From a virus, in the IMG/VR virus record IMGVR_UViG_3300017710_002137, positions 17,209-81,208 of that record: a stretch of 64,000 nucleotides of DNA. One strand, 5' to 3'. Position 1 is the stretch's first letter, and each line of letters starts with the position of its first letter. The notes below the pieces were generated by a model. That model saw only the letters and a list, made by a program, of their open reading frames with translations, had not been told where the DNA came from and ran no database searches. Of the stretch, positions 19,201 through 28,161 are shown piece after piece. The translations under genes were made by a program, and so were the position numbers.

Positions 19201-22200
19201 CCGTTTCACTTTCTAAAACAAATGCTTCTGCACCAAATGTTGAGATACAAGTATATCCTTCATCTCAAACTATAACTGCAAACTCTGTTGGTAGTGGTTC
19301 AGCAACCCCATCTAATTTATCAATTGTGGTATCTGAAGGAGGAACAACAAGAACAATATCCTCAATTGGAACAATAACAACAACTGGTGGATTAAGTGTA
19401 AATACACCAACTTCTCCATTTACAACAATATCGTTTACTTCAGATGCATCTGATATGACATCTGATACTGGTACAATTACGATACCAGTTACAACAACAA
19501 ATAGTGAAGGAAGTTCTGTAACAAAAACTATAACTGCAATTGTTACAAGAGCACGAGAAGGTGAAACTCCCGTATTAGTTACTCTTACTCCACAGGCTCA
19601 AACTATAACTGCAAATTCTTTGGGTAGTGGAAGTGAATCACCACAAACTATTAGTGTAAGTGCAAAACAAGGAAGTACTGATGTTTTTGATTCTATGACA
19701 GTTTCATATAGTGGAGGTATAGGTGGAACGATTTCAAGTAATAACTTAACATTTACAGATACGGCATCTGATATGACTTCTGATACAGAAACTATAACAT
19801 TTGCTGTAACATATACAGATTCTGCAGGGGATACATCTACTGAAAACATTACTGCAAATATTTCGAGAACAAGAGCTGCAAGACCAAATGTTGAGGTTTC
19901 GGTTTCTCCAACAGGACAAACAATAGAAGCAAATTCGCGTGGTAGTGGTTCGGCAACTCCACAAACTTTAACAGTAAGGGCACTTGAGGGTGGTACGAGT
20001 AGATTTGAAGAAATCACTAATGTTTCATTTTCAAATGGATTGGATGGTGATGATTCTCCATTATCAAACACAGTAGCATTTACATCAACTGCAACTGATA
20101 TGACATCTGATACCGGTACTGCAACTGTAACTGTTTCATACCAAGATAGTGAAGGAACACTTGGTACTAAAGATGTGATAGCAACAGTATCAAGAGTTAG
20201 AGTGGCTCAACCAGGTATAAATTTCTCAGTTACTCCTGCCGCTCAAACAATTGCTGCTAATTCAAATGGTACTTTAACTGGTACAATACAAGATGTAAGA
20301 GTTGATGGGTTTGAAGGTAATAGTGCTTTAACATATAATCAAGGAACTCTTAGTGCTGGTCAATATAAAATTACTAATGTAACTGGTGTAAGTGTTTCAG
20401 ATACAACACCATCGGATGAGAATATTGATATTACAGGTTTTAGTGGAGATAGTGCAACTGGTACTGCTTTTATTGGATTTAAAGATAACGAAGGAACTAC
20501 TGGTACAACAACTATTAAATTTACACTTTCTAAATCTAAAAAAGCAACACCAGTTGTTGCGATATCTGCAAATCCACAATCACAAACAGTTGATTCAAAT
20601 TCAGCATTTTCATCAGTTGGAACACCATCTGCTGTAACAATAATTGTTAACGAAGGTGGTAGTAATTATACACATACGACAGGTACGGTCACTGCAAATA
20701 AATTTAAAATTACTGGTGTAACAAATGGTACAAATAATAATGATGGAACTATTACACCAACCACACCAAGTGATGCCAATGGAACAACTTCTGTTGTAAC
20801 TTTAAGTTACACAAACTCAGAAGGTAGAGAATTTACATCGAAAACAATTACGGTTAATGTTGGTGTTGCAGTTCAAGGAGATGATGGAGCGGCTGGTCCT
20901 GGTATTACATTCGTTGGAGATTGTTCTGATTTAGCAAGTACATTTACTTGGACAAGTGATGAGAACACAAGACAAGTTACTAAGGTTGGTAGTTCGTATT
21001 ATATTACAAAAGATGCGGCCGATGGTGTAGCAAAATCAACAACAGGATGTCCTGGTGATACTGGTTGGGGAACTTACTTTGAAACAATGACATCTTTTGC
21101 ATCGGTTGCTACCGATGTACTTTTTGCTCAAGATGTTTACGCTAACAAAACAGTTAATATTGGTACATCTCCAAATGGAACTGAACCTGTAATCGCATTA
21201 AATGCAGATGCAAGTAATGATTATGCAAATCCATACATTGGAATCGGTACATCTGCTTATAATGGCACTGGTATATTCTTAGGATATAATAGTGATGTTG
21301 CTAAACTATCCTTAAAATCATCAACAAATTCGTTATTGTGGGATGGTACAAACCTTACAGTAAATGGTGGTGGTACATTCTCAGGTGATTTATCTGCAGC
21401 TGGTGGTACTTTTGAAGGTAGTTTATCAGTAGGTTCTGGTGATGATATATTAAAAGTTGATTCGAGTGGTAACTTACATATCGGAGATGCTAATTATGCG
21501 GATGCACCATTTAAGGTATCCAATGATGGTACACTTACAGCAACTGGAGCAACAATTAGTGGTGCAATTACTATAACTTCTGGTGATACCGCGGATGCAA
21601 TTGCTCAAGCAAAATCAGTTGCAGATGCGGCAACAGGAAGTGCCGCCACTGCTCTATCGGCCGCTCAAGGTGCTCAACAAGATGTTGATAACTTGAACAT
21701 ACCAACAGTACCAACTACATTTAATCCAAATAACTTGTCAAATGTTGGTACACCATCTGTTAGTGGATTACATTTAGGTGAGGATAAAATGGGATTCTAT
21801 AATGCAACTGCACCAGCTGGATGGAAATCTTATTTAGATAGTAGTGGTAACTTTTTTCTTGCAGGTACAAATAGTGGAGCTGCCGCTCCATTGAGTTTTA
21901 CAGGTACAACCGGTATCTTATCAGTTACAACAGGTGCAACAATTGGTGGTTGGACAATTGATTCAAATTCGATACACACTGGTACAAAAGGAAGTAGTGG
22001 AAACTTTACATCAGCAGGTGCTATAACAATTGGAAGTAGTGGTTTTATATCAGCAAATGGATTTTATATTGATACTGATGGTAACTTTGTACAAGAAACC
22101 ACAAAAACTAAACTAAAGAAAGATGGTGTTGCAACACCAAGAGCTTTATCTAATTTATTTGATATTGATTCATCTGAAATATTTATTAAAACTGCTGCAA

Positions 22201-23411
22201 AAATTGGTAGTGGAACTCAAAAGGGTAGTTTCTCAACTGCGTTTGCATTTGATACCGATGGTACGTTTTCTTTAAATAATGATTTTAGAATAAAAGGCTC
22301 ATCATCTGGAATCGGGACTCGATTTAATACTATATCTACCAACTTCTCAGCGATTGATACTCGAGACGGTTTCTGTGTATTACCTGGTACTAAAATAATT
22401 TCTAAAAGAGGTGAGATAAATGTAGAAGATACAAAAGAAGATGATGTAATCAAAATATTTAACTTTGAAACCAAAGAATGGGGATGGTCATCTATTGATG
22501 AAATTATTACTAATAAAGTACAAGGATGGAGTAAGATAGAAACAGAATTAGGTAAAAAGTTAAAATGTTCTAATTCACATTTACTATATCATCCTGATTA
22601 TCCTAATTGTGAAATTTCTGTTGATAAACTCGGAGTTGGTGGTGAGTTGTATGTTTATGCTGATGGAAGATTAGTTATTGATAAAATAAAAAGTATAGAA
22701 ACTTTTGATGAAGAAGTTGAGGTTTGGAATTATGAATTAGATGTAGTGCATAATTATATTTCAGATGGAATACTTTCACATAATATGTCTGCAAAATTAG
22801 ACGCAGTTGTAACATTAGGACACGCATATAAAAAGAGAATATCGGAAAATATTTCAAGAGGTGATTTAGTAAAAGTAGATTCAAATAATGAACTTATAAA
22901 AGTATCATCAGCAAAAGATACATCGGTGGTTGGTATTCTTTGGGAAAAATATGAATTAAAAATAACAAACCTAATAACTGGTTCCGTAGAGGATGGATAC
23001 ACTCCTTTTACAGCATCAGAAGAAATGGTATCCGCTTCATATTTGGATTCATTTGGTAATTATTTAACAAATAATGAAACTGGTTCAAAAGAAATGTGGA
23101 GAGTAGCATCTCTTGGGGATAGTATTGAATGGAATATATCCGGTTCTTACTTTAGTTTAACAGGATTTAAAATGTGTAATCAAGGTGGTGATGTTGTACC
23201 TGGTGATTTACTTTGTTCTTCAGATACTCCTGGTTATTTAATGAAACAACCATCAGAGTGGGTAGTAACAGGATTTAATGGAGATTCTACTCCAATTTAC
23301 GAAGAAAGACAATCACAATGTTCTTATACAGTAGCAAAATCTATGGAATCATCTTCGTGGGATTCTAATGGTAAAATGGAAGGCGTGTACGGATATCTAT
23401 ATTGTGGATAA
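16206..23411 (+). CDS. Giant tail fibre with Ig-like repeats and Hint domain
   Basis: 2401 residues. About 1-775: beta-rich modules. About 776-1558: seven degenerate Ig-like repeats, most beginning with a QTI-ANS-GSGS-P pattern and ending in SEG plus a V-R-linker. Near 1560: a short GDDGAAGPG collagen-like stretch and trimer-fibre-type beta segments. 2057-2193: a Hint (intein-like) domain starting at Cys2057 and ending in His-Asn. 2194-2401: a C-terminal domain with GDLVKVDSNNELIKV, VVGIL, PGDLLCSSDTPG and YLYCG, a pattern seen at fibre tips. It would serve as a host-binding fibre or tail-side protein. It follows its own TATTTATA element. Low-complexity Ser/Thr/Gly content is typical of phage adhesins. 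Confidence 0.85.
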   Translation: MAIIKKFSPFQNLSNFSTFVDDDNPNSEYFKITEFKETFTGGKNGFLIEGCPELKESSEVKIELLDVEGNPIYFEPGDGIPEYYEGTSKLISVHVYEDTPIGLGKITILGELKQYKDSFGALVDIPNEWRGVYNVKWERTFQVNKNLSNETTVRFYKRPSVTITELIKPIFSKSIPTVTDTGHVHGFSITPSVGENITTWRAGTSYGLRLTSGSWDVDVDENIITISNPSYQARIIEVLDSKQVLVDIPYTENNIVTDFESGSYSVTYTDFQNQVVGETSLTGSFAKVDISQLKTFVGDVARVKVFRKSRNAVGDFQFVQESKLESSELLRDITTTSDTELSYGRFDENNLTNYWVTSSDSHPTSINSDVLSQAVKIDYDENVGGVQRLITSESISVSSDVEYTLNFRTLLSGSLDDSGKTIRAFFSSSNFTQDFTTISGSAIYRARQNISENIISQNTGDAKLVFEVQGSDWYISNVSLRNAQESSFSPDEFTLIQDIPRKTASETFDFRFEFYDINNNYIPVDVSAVGVFNGGNDFPTSAKLLTFESDRNAFRFSSGSVQNPKNQQIQLKITQNNLTGSILFESSAFDVDGNYLNPNDYTQYPGLLTGVNPAGGLITINNFTGSRTDNSPTPFVGSVIYTASLENLQEFETVYRLEDGDNAPQLIVTSNANQFTYEPTALEPKPSGQSITVRAQRKNLASLITPIEINSGSNKPKLNYVDTVNGIDTYTLTATTFSASFSDNSFDEVTYSFTGSDVFGNKQSDEITISKVVNFDGVSITLTNDSTTFRANGQGAVLDNFASGDGEVEVRIANKEIQHSDGLTSPNRFDIVSATATNVTEAYSSYTTNEYGISSLSADSGSLILSVKYLAGDNSTSQSFQKKVNYTKNRIASPSIVFDTTNKTQNVDAKSTGAQLSSFDSSTMAIREFYTGSLTSFSSANIDLTITSGSNDVSGNPLVTRSGLSLSYGELPNNTNSTQVGLTATVTDSEGTSREVSDTVSLSKTNASAPNVEIQVYPSSQTITANSVGSGSATPSNLSIVVSEGGTTRTISSIGTITTTGGLSVNTPTSPFTTISFTSDASDMTSDTGTITIPVTTTNSEGSSVTKTITAIVTRAREGETPVLVTLTPQAQTITANSLGSGSESPQTISVSAKQGSTDVFDSMTVSYSGGIGGTISSNNLTFTDTASDMTSDTETITFAVTYTDSAGDTSTENITANISRTRAARPNVEVSVSPTGQTIEANSRGSGSATPQTLTVRALEGGTSRFEEITNVSFSNGLDGDDSPLSNTVAFTSTATDMTSDTGTATVTVSYQDSEGTLGTKDVIATVSRVRVAQPGINFSVTPAAQTIAANSNGTLTGTIQDVRVDGFEGNSALTYNQGTLSAGQYKITNVTGVSVSDTTPSDENIDITGFSGDSATGTAFIGFKDNEGTTGTTTIKFTLSKSKKATPVVAISANPQSQTVDSNSAFSSVGTPSAVTIIVNEGGSNYTHTTGTVTANKFKITGVTNGTNNNDGTITPTTPSDANGTTSVVTLSYTNSEGREFTSKTITVNVGVAVQGDDGAAGPGITFVGDCSDLASTFTWTSDENTRQVTKVGSSYYITKDAADGVAKSTTGCPGDTGWGTYFETMTSFASVATDVLFAQDVYANKTVNIGTSPNGTEPVIALNADASNDYANPYIGIGTSAYNGTGIFLGYNSDVAKLSLKSSTNSLLWDGTNLTVNGGGTFSGDLSAAGGTFEGSLSVGSGDDILKVDSSGNLHIGDANYADAPFKVSNDGTLTATGATISGAITITSGDTADAIAQAKSVADAATGSAATALSAAQGAQQDVDNLNIPTVPTTFNPNNLSNVGTPSVSGLHLGEDKMGFYNATAPAGWKSYLDSSGNFFLAGTNSGAAAPLSFTGTTGILSVTTGATIGGWTIDSNSIHTGTKGSSGNFTSAGAITIGSSGFISANGFYIDTDGNFVQETTKTKLKKDGVATPRALSNLFDIDSSEIFIKTAAKIGSGTQKGSFSTAFAFDTDGTFSLNNDFRIKGSSSGIGTRFNTISTNFSAIDTRDGFCVLPGTKIISKRGEINVEDTKEDDVIKIFNFETKEWGWSSIDEIITNKVQGWSKIETELGKKLKCSNSHLLYHPDYPNCEISVDKLGVGGELYVYADGRLVIDKIKSIETFDEEVEVWNYELDVVHNYISDGILSHNMSAKLDAVVTLGHAYKKRISENISRGDLVKVDSNNELIKVSSAKDTSVVGILWEKYELKITNLITGSVEDGYTPFTASEEMVSASYLDSFGNYLTNNETGSKEMWRVASLGDSIEWNISGSYFSLTGFKMCNQGGDVVPGDLLCSSDTPGYLMKQPSEWVVTGFNGDSTPIYEERQSQCSYTVAKSMESSSWDSNGKMEGVYGYLYCG
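18535..20880 (+). repeat. Seven degenerate Ig-like protein repeats
   Basis: Repeat units of about 105-120 codons begin near 18535, 18886, 19231, 19567, 19882, 20209 and 20551. The middle ones share TITANS-GSGS-P-TL near the start, DMTSDTGT in the middle and a DSEGT-TK-I strand near the end. The DNA has diverged, so this is an old protein repeat rather than recent duplication. Confidence 0.75.
22374..22784 (+). other. Hint / bacterial intein-like domain inside the fibre
   Basis: 137 codons. First residue Cys2057 (CVLPGTKI, block A). KCSNSHLLYHPDY is a block-B-type motif with its His. VVHNYISDGILSHN is the block F/G end, with Asn2193 last. There is no homing-endonuclease insert. The residue after Asn is Met, not Cys, Ser or Thr, so standard splicing chemistry lacks its second nucleophile, as in type-A bacterial intein-like domains. 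Confidence 0.82.
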
Positions 23412-23421
23412 AAAATAATTA

Positions 23422-24414
23422 ATGAAGGTTTTTGTAACAACAGGTTGTGGTAACATCATTCAAGGTGGTGCTGATATGTGGACTAATAATTTTATAGAAT
23501 TAGTTTTACCTCATCTTTCTGAATACTATATTTTGGTAGATTCTAAAAAACCAATTGGATGGAAAGATACATATCATCTTGAGAAAAGTGGTAAATTACA
23601 CTTTCACTTAGAAAACGAAGAAAAAACAGATTTTATTTTAAGAGTTTGTAAGGAAATTCATTTCTTACATGCAAACTACCATAAAAGAGAACATCTTTGG
23701 AAACATAAAGATAAGTGGGGAACTATTTTTGTACAAGCATATTTACCAGATATGTTAGATTATGGAGATTCACTAAGACAGTTTAATACAAGTGTAGTAG
23801 AAGAAGATGTAGATTATTTACTTACTCATTGTAAGAAAAGAATTTGGATTGGAAATAATCCTTCTCGTATCTTTGGTAAGTTTAAAACTGATACCATACC
23901 AAACTTTTATGAATTTAAACAAAATAAACCATTAAATAAAATTAATAATAAACTTGGATTTACTTCTCGAATTGAATCAAGAAAAAATGTGCATTATTTA
24001 GATGGATTACCATCTTATGTTTTGAGTGGTTACTATGATTGGAAAAACATATCTGAAACGAACAGGTTTGATTTCTCTAAGGTTAAATACTTTAAATGGA
24101 ACATTGATATACTTGAATCGTTTATGAACCTTAAATGGAGTATTTCACATTCATGTCATACTAACGAACCATTTGGTTACTCCATCTTTCAGGCAGTAGA
24201 TTGGGGTAAGTTGCCTATCTTAGATGAGAATTGGGGAGAAGTTGATTACAAATATAGAGCATCTACCAAACAAGAATTTAAAGAAGTGTATGAAACTATA
24301 TTATCAGATAATCATGAAACACACTTAAAACAATTTAATAATTTAAAACAATATTTAAAATCCTTTGATGATAAAAATAGGTGGTCATCGGAGGTTGTTA
24401 GTATTTTTAATTAA
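23422..24414 (+). CDS. Glycosyltransferase, GT4-like (GT-B fold)
   Basis: 330 residues. The C-terminal half has LGFTSRIESRKNVHYLDGL and then HTNEPFGYSIFQAVDWGKLPIL, the nucleotide-sugar-binding part of GT4-type enzymes (E-PFG-S--EA pattern, with Gln in place of the second Glu). The N-terminal half is a plausible acceptor-binding Rossmann domain with an early GG. It begins 10 bases after the fibre gene, so it is probably co-transcribed with it and could act on the fibre itself. It opens the 25-kb cassette of sugar genes. The donor sugar is unknown. Confidence 0.72.
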   Translation: MKVFVTTGCGNIIQGGADMWTNNFIELVLPHLSEYYILVDSKKPIGWKDTYHLEKSGKLHFHLENEEKTDFILRVCKEIHFLHANYHKREHLWKHKDKWGTIFVQAYLPDMLDYGDSLRQFNTSVVEEDVDYLLTHCKKRIWIGNNPSRIFGKFKTDTIPNFYEFKQNKPLNKINNKLGFTSRIESRKNVHYLDGLPSYVLSGYYDWKNISETNRFDFSKVKYFKWNIDILESFMNLKWSISHSCHTNEPFGYSIFQAVDWGKLPILDENWGEVDYKYRASTKQEFKEVYETILSDNHETHLKQFNNLKQYLKSFDDKNRWSSEVVSIFN

Positions 24415-24426
24415 TATATTTTTATA

Positions 24427-24434
24427 TATTTATA
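24427..24434 (+). promoter_or_regulatory. Putative late-type element in a 141-base intergenic gap
   Basis: TATTTATA preceded by the variant TATTTTTATA. The gap 24415-24555 also holds two G runs (GGGGGTTTGGGGG near 24469) and two copies of TAAGACACTAA-like sequence. It is the largest gap before the main part of the cassette and the likely place where its expression is set. No terminator stem was found here. Confidence 0.4.
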
Positions 24435-24555
24435 TACGTTTACTGATTTTGACCATACTTATAAACATGGGGGTTTGGGGGTAGTGCAAGACACTAAGAC
24501 AACTGACAAATAAAAAGACAAATTAAATACCTATAACTAAGACACTAAAGTAGTT

Positions 24556-25338
24556 ATGACACTATTCAATCTCGATTTTTTGCGTGAACATTTAACGAAT
24601 AATCAAATACCTCAAACTGATGTAAATGGTAATGAGTTTCATGTTCACAAACCTGTTCCTTATAGATGGACTCATGGAGCAACTGACTTAACTCTTGGTG
24701 ATGGGTTGTTAATTTATTCTATAATTCATTACATGAGAGCAAAAGTTTGTGTTTGTTTGGGTAGTGGTGGTGGATTCATTCCAAGAATCATGACACAAGC
24801 AAGGGTTGATTTATATGATTCACAAATATTTGAAGGAAATAGAGATTATAATTGGGGAGATATAGGTTGTACTTATCTTGTTGATGCTGATAATGGTGTG
24901 GGTGGGAATGTTGATTGGAAAGATGAAAACTCTTTTTTAAGAAAAAACTTTTTTCCAAGAATTATATTAGATACAACTGAAAACGCATATTATAACTTTT
25001 TTGTTAAAGAAGATATCAAGATAGATTATCTACATATAGATGCTGGACATTCATACGAGGATGTTCATAATGATTTCACACTTTATTCAAAGATATTATC
25101 TCCACATGGAATTATATCAATACATGATACTGATGTATCTTTTGAAAAAGATTTAATTGTAACCGAAGATGTTAAATCTAAAGATGACCAAGACAATATT
25201 ACAAATGGCCCCTCAAAATTAATTGAAGAATTGAAATCAAATAAAGATTGGGAAATTTTCAACTTTTTTAATAACGGTATATTTAAGACTAAACCGAGTT
25301 CTACTGGTTTGACAATTCTTCAAAGATGCAGAAAATAA
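24556..25338 (+). CDS. Class I SAM-dependent methyltransferase (Methyltransf_24-like)
   Basis: 260 residues. VCLGSGGGFIP is the SAM-binding loop. IDYLHIDAGHSYEDVHNDF, followed by a LSPHGIISIHDT strand, is characteristic of the Methyltransf_24/CmcI-like group, which often O-methylates sugars or polyketides. It is the first gene after the 141-base gap and overlaps the next gene by 13 bases. In this setting, methylation of a hexose hydroxyl is plausible, perhaps to cap a chain. The substrate is not shown by the sequence. No ribosome site is apparent, which is common in this window. Confidence 0.75.
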   Translation: MTLFNLDFLREHLTNNQIPQTDVNGNEFHVHKPVPYRWTHGATDLTLGDGLLIYSIIHYMRAKVCVCLGSGGGFIPRIMTQARVDLYDSQIFEGNRDYNWGDIGCTYLVDADNGVGGNVDWKDENSFLRKNFFPRIILDTTENAYYNFFVKEDIKIDYLHIDAGHSYEDVHNDFTLYSKILSPHGIISIHDTDVSFEKDLIVTEDVKSKDDQDNITNGPSKLIEELKSNKDWEIFNFFNNGIFKTKPSSTGLTILQRCRK

Positions 25339-26168
25339 ATTTGGTTACAGTTGTTGGGCACAACACTACACTTCTTTCACATATGATAAACCACTACAAA
25401 GATATCGTTGATGATATTTATGTTGTTGTTTATAGACAACACTCACTTGATGGAATATTAGAAGAGGTACTTAATCTTGGTATCAAACCATATAAAGTAG
25501 TAACAGAAAAAAAATTTAATTGGGAAAGAGTAACTCAATTATACAACGAAGTAAAGCAAACCAAACCCGATGAGTGGTGGGTGGTTTCGGACGATGATGA
25601 ACTTCATGTTTACCCAAAACCCTTAAGAGAACTTATTACAGAATGTGATGAGAATGGGTGGGAGTTTATCACAGGAGGATTCCTCGATAGGATAGGAGAG
25701 GATGGTGAGTTTCCTTTGGTAACAAAAGAAACTAATATTTGGGAATCGTTTCCATTTGCTGGATTTTTTAGATATCCAATGAGTGGAGCGATGCCAAATA
25801 AATGTTGTGTAATGAAAGGTTCTGTGGATGTAACACCTGGTCAACACTTTGCTGTGATTGGTGATACTGATACTTGGAGAGAACGAGGATGGAATCATCC
25901 TAAAAGATATCCTATTGAAAAAGGATTAATCCAAGTACATCATTTTAAATGGGATTCAACTGTTTTAAAAAGATTAAAAGAAGTTTCAGAAACAAAAAAA
26001 GATTATTCCTTTTGGAAAGAGTACAAAAAAATGTACAGAGCCATTCAAGTATTTGATTGGAAAATAGATGTGAATAATCCTGAGTTTATGTTTGAAAGAA
26101 TGGGAGATAGTGGATACTTTGATTATATGAAGTGGAAAGAACTCTCAGATGTTATAGTAAAAATCTAA
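25326..26168 (+). CDS. Glycosyltransferase, GT-A (GT2/GT92-like)
   Basis: 280 residues. The N-terminal half has a GT-A nucleotide-binding start (LVTVVGHNTTLLSHMINHY) and an acidic metal motif DEWWVVSDDDELHVYP. The C-terminal half has GLIQVHHFKWDS, similar to GT92/DUF23-type enzymes where the HH-KW segment closes the active site. It should transfer a sugar from a nucleotide donor with a divalent metal. It overlaps the methyltransferase and ends directly before the first GT7 fusion, so the three are coupled. Confidence 0.7.
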   Translation: MQKINLVTVVGHNTTLLSHMINHYKDIVDDIYVVVYRQHSLDGILEEVLNLGIKPYKVVTEKKFNWERVTQLYNEVKQTKPDEWWVVSDDDELHVYPKPLRELITECDENGWEFITGGFLDRIGEDGEFPLVTKETNIWESFPFAGFFRYPMSGAMPNKCCVMKGSVDVTPGQHFAVIGDTDTWRERGWNHPKRYPIEKGLIQVHHFKWDSTVLKRLKEVSETKKDYSFWKEYKKMYRAIQVFDWKIDVNNPEFMFERMGDSGYFDYMKWKELSDVIVKI

Positions 26169-27629
26169 ATGAAAGATAAGTTAGCGATAATAGTTCCGTA
26201 TAGAGATAGACAAGACCACTTAGATGTCTTTGTTCCTCATATGCACGAGTTCCTCAAAGATAAAGGAATCGAATACACTATTTTTATTGCCGAACAAACA
26301 GATGATAGACCATTCAACTATGGAAAACTGTGTAACATAGCATCAAAAGAAGTTGGAGAAGAATACACTTACTTTGCTTTTCACGATATCGATATGTTAC
26401 CAATGAATGATGAGTGTGATTATGGTTATCCTGAATCACCAACTCATTTAGCAAGTAATGTTGAGGCACATGGTGGTGAATTACCTTACCCACAATACTT
26501 TGGTGGTGTTATTCTAATGAGTAGAGAAGATTTCGAAACAGCAAACGGATATTCAAATGAATATTGGGGTTATGGTTTTGAAGATTTAGATTTACTTTAC
26601 AGATTAGAAAGAAGTGGTGCTTACTTAGAAAAAAAATATGATTTAAATAATGTATATTCTAACTATGATGAGTTAGATGTTCTACCATATAGGATTGAAA
26701 ATGTAAATGTTTGTAATGAGAAACGAATTCAACAAATGGAATACAATACATTTTCTGAAAGTGATTACATATATGGATTACTAAATCCACTTACTAAAAA
26801 AATGGTTAAAGATTCGTTTAGTATTTCATTTTGGTTCAATGATGATTTTGAGCGTAAAATGAAAAAAAACTTATTTGTATTTGAAGGATGTGATAGTGGA
26901 TTGTTTTTGAGTAGGGGAAATGAAATAATAGCACAAATTTGGGATAATAAAGATAATCACGAAGAAATTATATTATCTTACTCAAGAAACAGATGGAATC
27001 ATTGTGTATATTCATATGATAGTAAAGAAAATATTTTAAAGTTATCTATAAACGATAAAACAAAAGAGATAAAATTAAAAGATAGTTTTGAGATATATGA
27101 TTACTCTAAAAATAATATAAAAATATCAGATGATTCCACATCTATAATGATATCAAATATTTTAGCGTTTGATTCTTACTTAAGTAATGAAATTATAAAC
27201 ATATTATATAATAGAGGTAATTCATCTTTAGATGATATACATAATAAATTTGGGTTATCACCTGTAATAAACTTAAAATATAATTCTTTATATAAACAAT
27301 CAATTTTATTAGATAGTGGTTCTTACAAAAATCACTTAAAGTTTTATGGAAGTTTACAATCAGATAAATTAACATATACACCAAATGAATTATATCTGCC
27401 AATAAGATTAGATTCTGAATATAAATCTTTAGTTCACAAAAACGATACAGATATAATAAAAAGATATTACGAATACGACCCGGATATTACAGAAAATTCT
27501 GATATATTTTTTCACGATGTGATTCCAAATAAATTAGATTATAAATCCATAGGATTGAGTACATTAAATTACAGTATATTAGATATACAAAATAAAAAAA
27601 ATTATGAACTTATTAGAATTGTTACATAA
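26169..27629 (+). CDS. GT7 galactosyltransferase-like / LamG fusion, copy 1
   Basis: 486 residues. Residues 1-160 match the beta-1,4-galactosyltransferase family GT7: IIVPYRDRQDHL, FNYGKLCN, FHDIDMLP (DxD), YFGGVILMSREDF and NGYSNEYWGYGFEDLDL (the W-G-ED motif). Then comes a LamG/concanavalin-like insert (SISFWFNDDF ... WNHCVYSYD) at about 210-350. The last about 90 residues (YLPIRLDSEY, SIGLSTLNY) resemble a GT7 C-terminal segment. Two more copies of this architecture lie 2.2 and 4.0 kb downstream. Transfer of galactose or N-acetylgalactosamine to a sugar acceptor is inferred from the family. The LamG part may hold the glycan. Confidence 0.82.
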   Translation: MKDKLAIIVPYRDRQDHLDVFVPHMHEFLKDKGIEYTIFIAEQTDDRPFNYGKLCNIASKEVGEEYTYFAFHDIDMLPMNDECDYGYPESPTHLASNVEAHGGELPYPQYFGGVILMSREDFETANGYSNEYWGYGFEDLDLLYRLERSGAYLEKKYDLNNVYSNYDELDVLPYRIENVNVCNEKRIQQMEYNTFSESDYIYGLLNPLTKKMVKDSFSISFWFNDDFERKMKKNLFVFEGCDSGLFLSRGNEIIAQIWDNKDNHEEIILSYSRNRWNHCVYSYDSKENILKLSINDKTKEIKLKDSFEIYDYSKNNIKISDDSTSIMISNILAFDSYLSNEIINILYNRGNSSLDDIHNKFGLSPVINLKYNSLYKQSILLDSGSYKNHLKFYGSLQSDKLTYTPNELYLPIRLDSEYKSLVHKNDTDIIKRYYEYDPDITENSDIFFHDVIPNKLDYKSIGLSTLNYSILDIQNKKNYELIRIVT

Positions 27630-28161
27630 CGAAAAAGTTGTTAAAACTCTTGAAAAGATTGATAATGACTTGAAAGATTTAACAGAACCAAGTTCTGATG
27701 ATAAATCTATATTTTTAAAAGTTATATTAATAGTTGAAACATTGTTCTTACAAAATAAAAACTCAAGAACAGCAAATATTGGTAGATTCTTTTCAAGATA
27801 CTATGATAAACAAACAGATATTGATGATATCAATGAAGATATTAAAATGAAAACTGTAAAACGAGATGATATAAAATTTCGTTTAGATGATTTATCGGTA
27901 GAGAAAGAAAAGTTAGAATATAGATTACAAGAAATAAATGCAGAAATAGATACTAAACAATGGGAGCCTCAAAAAATAGAAGATGAGTTGGAGAACTTAA
28001 AATGGGAGCCTAAAAGATTACAAGATTGGATTGATGAGGCATCCTTTCCAATCGATAACGAAGGTCTTGAAGGTTTCATATTTGAAAAACTAAAAGAAGA
28101 ATTAATTTATAACAAAAAACTAAATTACAATTATGGCAAAGAACGAGACAACGAAGGTTAA
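27604..28161 (+). CDS. Coiled-coil protein, unknown
   Basis: 185 residues, strongly charged. Residues about 75-150 are heptad-like (IKFRLDDLSVEKEKLEYRL) and predict a long coiled coil. Two WEP repeats (KQWEPQKI, LKWEPKRL) lie 16 residues apart. No enzyme motif and no membrane segment. It overlaps the upstream GT7 gene by 26 bases and the next gene by 29, so expression is tied to the GT7 copies. It could be a scaffold or tether for the glycosyltransferases. I do not recognise the family. Confidence 0.6.
   Translation: MNLLELLHNEKVVKTLEKIDNDLKDLTEPSSDDKSIFLKVILIVETLFLQNKNSRTANIGRFFSRYYDKQTDIDDINEDIKMKTVKRDDIKFRLDDLSVEKEKLEYRLQEINAEIDTKQWEPQKIEDELENLKWEPKRLQDWIDEASFPIDNEGLEGFIFEKLKEELIYNKKLNYNYGKERDNEG

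Noticed and set aside
19598-20071. 157-codon minus-strand frame inside the fibre gene
   Set aside because: Repeats on the coding strand produce a repetitive antisense frame; no independent signal.
24469-24481. G-quadruplex at the two G runs
   Set aside because: Only two runs of five G are present; an intramolecular quadruplex needs four.
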